From positions 1 through 5,813 of the forward strand of contig DASSHG010000006.1 in the NCBI GenBank assembly GCA_035692985.1: a DNA stretch of 5,813 nt, in the 5' to 3' direction. The position numbers and the translations under genes were made by a program. The DNA comes from JARIHC01 sp035692985. Lineage in GTDB: Bacteria > Patescibacteriota > Saccharimonadia > Saccharimonadales > UBA4665. Shown here in pieces: positions 1 through 3,786 of the stretch. The notes beneath the pieces were generated by a model. The model did no database searches. It was not told the origin of the DNA and saw nothing but the letters and a program-made list of their open reading frames with translations. How positions within the stretch are numbered: position 1 is the stretch's first letter; each line of letters starts with the position of its first letter.

Positions 1-96
1 ATCGACGCCGCCAAGGGCAAGCTCAAAGTTCTGGTCAATATGTTCGGCCGCGAAACACCGGTGGAGCTTGACGGATTGCAGGTGAAAAGGGTATAA
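1..96 (+). CDS. nusG: Transcription termination/antitermination protein NusG, C-terminal end (partial)
   Basis: The window opens inside a reading frame of 31 codons plus a TAA stop. It matches the end of the NusG KOW domain: the stretch KVLVNMFGRETPVEL is the family signature, followed by a short LDGLQVKRV tail. NusG binds RNA polymerase and, through its KOW domain, either Rho or ribosomal protein S10, linking transcription to termination or translation in the cytoplasm. Only the last strand-turn-strand of the KOW barrel is visible, so the N-terminal polymerase-binding domain and the start lie outside the window. The gene is usually followed directly by rplK; here a 151-codon ORF lies between them. 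The stop is doubled (TAATAA). Identification is firm despite the short length. Confidence 0.93.
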   Translation: MDAAKGKLKVLVNMFGRETPVELDGLQVKRV

Positions 97-104
97 TAAC
101 AAAC

Positions 105-560
105 ATGCCAAGAAAACATTCAATTGAGAAACCCGCCGGTGACAGCCTAACTCTGGTATCTTTTGATAATCCGGTTCCTAGCAAAAAAACTCATGCCTGG
201 AACCGCGACAGAAACCTTGGTGTTATCTACAGGTATGTTATTGAAGGCGAACCCCTAGAGGAGGAAGCCCTAGACGACATGTTTAAAAATCCTGAAGTAC
301 TTTCCTACGAGACAGAATCGCTGGAAGGTTGGGTTAAAGCAGCTGCAAGCAAGGAAGATGCTATGTCTGCTGAACATGGTGCGGCAGAACGATTGGAATT
401 TTTGAAAATCATTCTAGGCTGGTCTGTTGAATTGGGGTATGGCAGTACGGACTTTTATCCAGACCGGACTTCCGGGAATGGATGTGATGGTTTAGCGGTG
501 TGTACTTCGCCCCGTCTTGATTCTCAAGATAGACGCACGAATATTATCCCATTGAGCTAA
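105..560 (+). CDS. Hypothetical protein between nusG and rplK (151 aa)
   Basis: I do not recognise this protein. It starts 8 bases after the nusG stop, so it may be translated from the nusG transcript. The nearest purine-rich stretch (AAAAGGG, about 87-92) is rather far from the ATG, so the ribosome binding site is weak. The N-terminal 40 residues are polar and basic. The middle (about 50-110) is acidic and looks helical, with a run such as GEPLEEEALDDMF. The end (about 118-151) is rich in Gly, Asp, Arg and Cys and does not look like a well-packed domain. There is no signal peptide, membrane segment or known motif. Base composition is visibly more AT-rich than the ribosomal genes, which fits a recently gained or weakly constrained gene. 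The same frame stays open after the TAA to a TAG at 657-659, so the present protein may be a shortened form. It could also be a non-coding spacer with a chance ORF. Confidence 0.5.
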   Translation: MPRKHSIEKPAGDSLTLVSFDNPVPSKKTHAWNRDRNLGVIYRYVIEGEPLEEEALDDMFKNPEVLSYETESLEGWVKAAASKEDAMSAEHGAAERLEFLKIILGWSVELGYGSTDFYPDRTSGNGCDGLAVCTSPRLDSQDRRTNIIPLS

Positions 561-656
561 TACTCACACACTAAAAGCAGCTGTATTGAAAAGCTGTTAG
601 CAGAGGTCGTCCATAGTGGGCAACCAGTGGAATTTGCCAATTCTTTCAGAAAAATC

Positions 657-685
657 TAGACAACAGGGGTGAAGTTTGATAGTAT
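657..685 (+). promoter_or_regulatory. Predicted sigma-70-type promoter for rplK with extended -10
   Basis: A TAGACA box at 657-662 (five of six bases match TTGACA) is followed by a 17-base spacer and TAGTAT at 680-685. The TG one base upstream (677-678) makes an extended -10. Transcription would start near 692, leaving a leader of about 26 bases before the rplK ATG. This would let the L11-L1 unit be expressed separately from nusG. It is a prediction from consensus matching only. Confidence 0.55.
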
Positions 686-717
686 TAACCAGTTACGCAC
701 TAGAGAGATAAGGAATC

Positions 718-1146
718 ATGGCAAAAACAGTTAAAGCAAATTTGAAGATGAAGATCCGCGGCGGTCAAGCTAGCGCGGCTCCGCCTGTCGGCAGCACGCT
801 CGGCCAGTACGGCGTCAACATGATGGATTTCGTAAATCCGTTCAACGATGCCACCAAAGACATGAAGGGCCAGATGGTCACGGCCCATATCACCATCTAT
901 GATGACCGATCGATGGATTTCCGTGTAGTTGGCGCGCCGACCGATGACCTGATCCGTGAGAAACTGGGCATCCAGAAAGGCTCCGGCCGGCCTAACAGCG
1001 AAAAGATTGAGAAGAAACTCAGCCCGCAGCAGCTGACCGAGATCGCCGAAACAAAGGCCGGCGACATGAACGCCGAAGACGTCGAATCAATCAAGAAAAT
1101 GGTAGCCGGCACCGCCCGCAGCATGGGTGTTGAAGTTGAAAACTGA
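718..1146 (+). CDS. rplK: 50S ribosomal protein L11 (uL11)
   Basis: L11 binds the GTPase-associated centre of 23S rRNA and, with the L10/L12 stalk, takes part in factor-dependent GTP hydrolysis on the ribosome. The protein is 142 residues, the normal length. The N-terminal domain (about 1-70) has the proline-rich APPVG turn and LGQYGVN helix start. The C-terminal RNA-binding domain (about 75-142) has KGSGRPN and ends with the typical GTARSMGVEVEN. The start is supported by the family MAK beginning and by AAGGA at 710-714, though the spacing to the ATG is short (3 bases). One oddity is that the usual GPALGQ is GSTLGQ: residue 26, normally proline and part of the thiopeptide-binding face, is serine. 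The TGA stop overlaps the ATG of a small downstream membrane ORF by one base. Confidence 0.97.
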   Translation: MAKTVKANLKMKIRGGQASAAPPVGSTLGQYGVNMMDFVNPFNDATKDMKGQMVTAHITIYDDRSMDFRVVGAPTDDLIREKLGIQKGSGRPNSEKIEKKLSPQQLTEIAETKAGDMNAEDVESIKKMVAGTARSMGVEVEN

Positions 1147-1274
1147 TGGAGCGCCAGGATCATCACTCTCAGCAAATAGAAGAAGCGCAGTCCATAACCA
1201 GATTCATTGGCATTTATGCCGCTATAGGCTTGTTAGCGATAGGCGGCATAGAAATAGCAAGATTAATTAGTTAA
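1146..1274 (+). CDS. Small single-pass membrane protein, 42 aa, coupled to rplK
   Basis: The ATG shares its A with the rplK stop (TGATG), a classic arrangement for translational coupling by reinitiation, and there is no clear ribosome binding site of its own. The predicted product has a polar, histidine/glutamine-rich N-terminus (residues 1-19, with DHHSQQIEEAQ). A single hydrophobic segment, FIGIYAAIGLLAIGGI, covers about residues 20-35, and a short tail with one Glu and one Arg follows. The Gly-rich spacing in the helix could allow helix packing. It is not SecE, the small membrane protein often encoded near nusG: it lacks the WP-containing amphipathic helix. I do not recognise a family. Most annotation pipelines would skip it for length. 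The alternative is a chance ORF, but the exact overlap, the clean membrane segment, and the fact that it fills the gap up to 2 bases before the L1 operator all support it. Confidence 0.5.
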   Translation: MERQDHHSQQIEEAQSITRFIGIYAAIGLLAIGGIEIARLIS

Positions 1275-1275
1275 A

Positions 1276-1313
1276 TTTGTGGGAGGCTGTGACCCAGCCG
1301 TTTGCACCACGAA
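1276..1313 (+). promoter_or_regulatory. Ribosomal protein L1-binding mRNA element (autoregulatory operator)
   Basis: The RNA can fold into the L1-binding shape. The lower stem is UUUGUGG (1276-1282) with CCACGAA (1307-1313, one G-U pair). An asymmetric internal loop has GA on the left and GUUUGCA on the right. The upper stem is GGCUG (1285-1289) with CAGCC (1295-1299), closed by a 5-base loop. From memory, the left strand GUGGGAGGCU and the right-hand AGCC...CCAC arrangement reproduce the L1 site in helices 76-77 of 23S rRNA. It sits just before the rplA ribosome binding site, so excess L1 would be expected to bind and repress its own translation. Confidence 0.85.
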
Positions 1314-1319
1314 AGGAGT
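1312..1319 (+). promoter_or_regulatory. Ribosome binding site that fixes the rplA start
   Basis: AAAGGAGT lies 7 bases before the ATG at 1327, near-ideal spacing. The first two bases are also the far end of the lower stem of the L1 operator, so folding or L1 binding would hinder ribosome access. This rules out the in-frame GTG at 1279, which lies inside the operator stem. Confidence 0.85.
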
Positions 1320-1326
1320 AATAGAT

Positions 1327-2304
1327 ATGGCAAAGACCAAAGCAGAGCTTTTAGAAGAAGCTAAACGGCTCGGTATAGAGGTAGCCGAGAAAGCCAAAGT
1401 GGCTGAAATTAAGGCGCTGATTGATGCAGCCGGTACTACTGATACGCCTGAGGAGCCAACTAAGCCTCAAGAGGAGCCGCAAGTCGCCAAGGCCGGCAAG
1501 CGTAGTGCCAAAGCCCTTAAAGAAGAGATTGAAAAACAGGCCAAGGAAGAGCGTAAAGCCAGCGGCGAAACCGACGAAAAGCCTAAGAAACCGGCAGCCA
1601 AGCCAGCTCGCCCTAAGCTGGAGCGGCGCGCCAAAGGTTATCGAAAGAGCGTCGAGCAGCTTGAAAAGAACAAAACCTACAGTCTGAAGGACGCCATTGC
1701 CTTAGCCAAGAAGACCAGCCACGTTAAGTTCGATGCTACCGTTGAGCTGCATGTCAATCTCGGCGTGGATCCTAAGCTGGCCGACCAGAACGTCCGAGAC
1801 ACATTAGTGTTGCCCGCCGGCAGCGGCAAATCAGTCAAAGTCGCCGTTTTCACCGAGGACGCGGCCGCCGCTAAAAAGGCTGGCGCCGATATCGCCGGAA
1901 CGGACGAGCTGGTAGCTATGTTCGAAAAAGGCGCGACTAACTTTGACATTCTTGTTGCCACGCCGAACCTTATGCCCCGGCTTGGCAAATATGCCCGCAC
2001 ACTTGGTCCGCGCGGCCTGATGCCTAACCCCAAAAGCGGCACCGTGACCACCGATATCGACAAAGCTGTCAAAGAGGCCAAGGCCGGCCGGGTGGAGTAT
2101 CGCGTCGACAGTACTGGAATTGTCCACTTAGGCATTGGTAAAGTCAGCTTCAGCGAACAGCAGTTGCTGGAAAATCTCAATGCCGTACTTGCCAACATCA
2201 AAGCCAACAAGCCACAGAGCATCAAAGGCACTTACCTAAAGCGCGCATATCTTACTACCAGCATGGGCCCGTCTATTAGCGTAGACATGTCCGACGTGTC
2301 ATAA
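1327..2304 (+). CDS. rplA: 50S ribosomal protein L1 (uL1) with long N-terminal extension
   Basis: L1 forms the mobile L1 stalk that helps release E-site tRNA, and it represses its own mRNA. The protein is 325 residues, about 95 longer than a usual L1. Residues 1-36 (TKAELLEEAKRLGIEV...) resemble the small helix-extended-helix fold seen in Rho-N/SAP/LEM-like domains. Residues 37-97 are a Lys/Glu/Pro/Ala-rich linker, probably disordered. The L1 core starts near residue 98 (KLERRAKGYRKSVEQLEKN). It includes the rRNA-binding signature GPRGLMPNPKSGTV at 227-240 and the usual end with KGTYLKRAYLTTSMGPSI. The start at 1327 is chosen for its strong ribosome binding site and MAKTKAEL beginning; the upstream in-frame GTG at 1279 would encode a Cys-rich stretch that overlaps the operator. 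The usual rplJ-rplL genes do not follow. Confidence 0.96.
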   Translation: MAKTKAELLEEAKRLGIEVAEKAKVAEIKALIDAAGTTDTPEEPTKPQEEPQVAKAGKRSAKALKEEIEKQAKEERKASGETDEKPKKPAAKPARPKLERRAKGYRKSVEQLEKNKTYSLKDAIALAKKTSHVKFDATVELHVNLGVDPKLADQNVRDTLVLPAGSGKSVKVAVFTEDAAAAKKAGADIAGTDELVAMFEKGATNFDILVATPNLMPRLGKYARTLGPRGLMPNPKSGTVTTDIDKAVKEAKAGRVEYRVDSTGIVHLGIGKVSFSEQQLLENLNAVLANIKANKPQSIKGTYLKRAYLTTSMGPSISVDMSDVS

Positions 2305-2313
2305 TATATTCCT

Positions 2314-2964
2314 ATGAGCGCCGAGCAAAAACAGATACCAGGCGGCATGGTCATTTTCTTCGAGGGAATCGACGGCGTAGGCAAAACCACCCAGCTGGAG
2401 TTAGCCGCCAAAGCGCTGCAAGCCGAAGGCTGGGCCGTTGAGACCACTCGTAGCCACGGCGGTACTGAGATCGGTGAAGCTTTGCGCGAAGTCTCGCTCT
2501 CTAGCGCTGCCAGGCCGGTAGAAACGGATTTTCATATCTCACTAGCCATACATGAAGCTTTGGCTGTCAAGGTGGACGGCTGTCGCGAAGAAAACCGGAT
2601 AATCCTGATTGACCGCGGACCTATCTCGATGGCCGCATATCAGATGTATGGCGATGGTTTTGATATGAAACAAGGCTGGTCAGCCGTGGAGCGGGATCTG
2701 GCGATATTTTCTCCGGAACTAAACATCATCTACACCGCTACAACATCTATCGCTCTAGACCGGGCTCGCAAGCGCTCCGGCGCCAAGGCTAACTATTTTG
2801 AAAGCAAACCGCCTGGTTTCTTTGACGCGGCGCAACAAGGTTTCATGGATTCGGCCGAGCGTTTCGGGGCAACAATTATCGACGCCGAACAACCAATCGG
2901 GCAAGTTCACGCCCAGACTATGAAGGCCATCCAGGCGGTCGTGGCCAAGAAACGGGCAAATTAA
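2314..2964 (+). CDS. tmk: Thymidylate-kinase-like protein (dTMP kinase family)
   Basis: A cytosolic P-loop nucleoside monophosphate kinase, expected to phosphorylate dTMP to dTDP. It is 216 residues, the normal family size. The Walker A loop is GIDGVGKTTQ (18-27), and DRGPISMAAYQ (100-110) corresponds to the DRY...AYQ substrate-binding motif. RKRSGAKANYFES (152-164) fits the LID. The usual TREPGGT is TRSHGGT (45-51), which loses the Glu-Pro pair, and DRY is DRG, so the substrate preference may differ from standard dTMP kinase. The start is uncertain. ATG 2314 lies 9 bases after the rplA stop without a ribosome binding site and would rely on reinitiation. ATG 2347, preceded by AGGCGG, gives a 205-residue protein starting MVIFFEGID, which is more like the family. 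A second kinase domain of this family lies at the start of the gene two places downstream. Confidence 0.85.
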   Translation: MSAEQKQIPGGMVIFFEGIDGVGKTTQLELAAKALQAEGWAVETTRSHGGTEIGEALREVSLSSAARPVETDFHISLAIHEALAVKVDGCREENRIILIDRGPISMAAYQMYGDGFDMKQGWSAVERDLAIFSPELNIIYTATTSIALDRARKRSGAKANYFESKPPGFFDAAQQGFMDSAERFGATIIDAEQPIGQVHAQTMKAIQAVVAKKRAN

Positions 2965-3016
2965 GCACAAGCACTCCTAAACACCTTTTTGCGTAAAAAT
3001 CACATTATTATTCTAC

Positions 3017-3046
3017 TTGCCTTAATCGCCCCTGACCCGCTACAAT
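3017..3046 (+). promoter_or_regulatory. Predicted promoter for dcd
   Basis: TTGCCT (3017-3022), an 18-base spacer and TACAAT (3041-3046, five of six bases match TATAAT) lie in the 105-base gap before dcd. Transcription would start near 3053, giving a very short leader that still contains the ribosome binding site. The gap shows no convincing terminator for the upstream kinase gene, so readthrough from the ribosomal operon is also possible. Confidence 0.55.
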
Positions 3047-3059
3047 AAAAGCAGATTTT

Positions 3060-3064
3060 GGAGG
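3060..3064 (+). promoter_or_regulatory. Ribosome binding site that places the dcd start at GTG 3070
   Basis: GGAGG ends 5 bases before GTG 3070. The longer in-frame reading from TTG 3058 would put this ribosome binding site inside the coding sequence and leave TTG without one, so the GTG start is preferred. Confidence 0.75.
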
Positions 3065-3069
3065 AACCC

Positions 3070-3786
3070 GTGGGGGTATATAGCAACACACAAATTCGGT
3101 CGGCGGTGGATGAGGGGCATATTGTCTGCCATCCCTTTGACGCCAAGCACGTGGCCCACGCCAGCCTGGACGTAACGCTCGGTTATTACTACTACCGTAT
3201 CGAGCGGATGAATGAGCGCACCATCTACAATCCCTTTGATAAAGAAGATGTCGAGCGCTATTTCGACGGCCCATATAAGGCTATGCCACACGGCCAGTGG
3301 TGCGAATTAAACGGTTTCAAGCCGTATAGCAATATTCCTCTTGATCACCCCGTAATCAGCCTCAAGCCGGGCGAACGGATACTGGCCCATACCCATGAAT
3401 TTTTTGGGATTTTACCACCGGGCGCCTGCGAAGTCCGTTCGCGCTCCAGCTGGGGCCGCAACGGCATCGCAGTCTGCTTTGACGCCGGTTGGATCGATCC
3501 TGGATACGTAAACCGCTTAACTCTAGAAATTTACAACCTAAACCACCGCGAAACCGTTTTATTGCCGGTAGGCGAACGAACTGCCCAGATTATTTTTCAT
3601 GAGACTGGCGAAGTGGAGGGCAGCTACGGCCAGGGACGGGCCAATGGCTTTAGCGGCAAATACCAGCAGGGCACTGACCTGGAAACGATTATTAAGACCT
3701 GGTCGCCTGATGTCATGCTGCCAAAAGCATATCTGGATCAGCGCTCCTTACCGCAAAAAATAGAAGGATTAGGCGGCTATGAATAA
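3070..3786 (+). CDS. dcd: dCTP deaminase (dUTPase/Dcd superfamily)
   Basis: Dcd deaminates dCTP to dUTP in the cytoplasm; some members also hydrolyse it to dUMP, the substrate of thymidylate synthase. The reading is 238 residues from GTG 3070. ASLDVTLG marks the early beta core. The catalytic region RSSWGR (125-130), DAGWIDPGY (138-146) and LTLEIYN (150-156) places S126, R130, A139 and E153 at exactly the spacing of E. coli S111, R115, A124 and E138, the last being the catalytic glutamate. This favours deaminase over plain dUTPase, which lacks that Glu. SGKYQQG (near 196-202) is the C-terminal nucleotide-closing segment. The protein is about 45 residues longer than E. coli Dcd, with an insertion rich in Tyr, Asp and Glu before the core (about 45-85) and a tail of about 35 residues. 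The stop overlaps the start of the next gene by 8 bases, implying co-translation. Confidence 0.9.
   Translation: MGVYSNTQIRSAVDEGHIVCHPFDAKHVAHASLDVTLGYYYYRIERMNERTIYNPFDKEDVERYFDGPYKAMPHGQWCELNGFKPYSNIPLDHPVISLKPGERILAHTHEFFGILPPGACEVRSRSSWGRNGIAVCFDAGWIDPGYVNRLTLEIYNLNHRETVLLPVGERTAQIIFHETGEVEGSYGQGRANGFSGKYQQGTDLETIIKTWSPDVMLPKAYLDQRSLPQKIEGLGGYE

Noticed and set aside
576..598. Imperfect hairpin (AGCAGCT / AGCTGTT, 9-base loop) after the nusG-rplK ORF, considered as a terminator
   Set aside because: The stem is 7 pairs with one G-U pair and is not followed by a T tract, so it is not a convincing intrinsic terminator.
1144..1146. TGA read as glycine (alternative code of some CPR lineages)
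   Set aside because: Reading through would extend L11 past its conserved end; the TGA lies exactly at the normal family length, so it is a true stop.
1146..1274. Small membrane ORF considered as SecE
   Set aside because: SecE carries a longer amphipathic helix with a conserved Trp-Pro before its membrane segment; neither is present here.
1279..1326. Sixteen-residue upstream extension of L1 from GTG 1279
   Set aside because: It overlaps the L1 operator and lacks a ribosome binding site; ATG 1327 has a strong one and the expected MAK start.
1677..2231. 184-codon reverse-strand ORF opposite rplA
   Set aside because: It is the antisense shadow of a strongly conserved ribosomal gene, with a Ser/Leu/Thr-rich translation and no start signals.
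2284..2300. Six-pair hairpin (GACATG / CGTGTC) at the end of rplA, considered as a terminator
   Set aside because: It lies inside the last rplA codons and is followed by ATAATATATT, not a T run; the next gene starts 9 bases after the stop.
2986..2999. TTTTT-GCG-TAAAAA palindrome after the first kinase gene
   Set aside because: The stem is five A-T pairs only, too weak for an intrinsic terminator or a clear protein-binding site.
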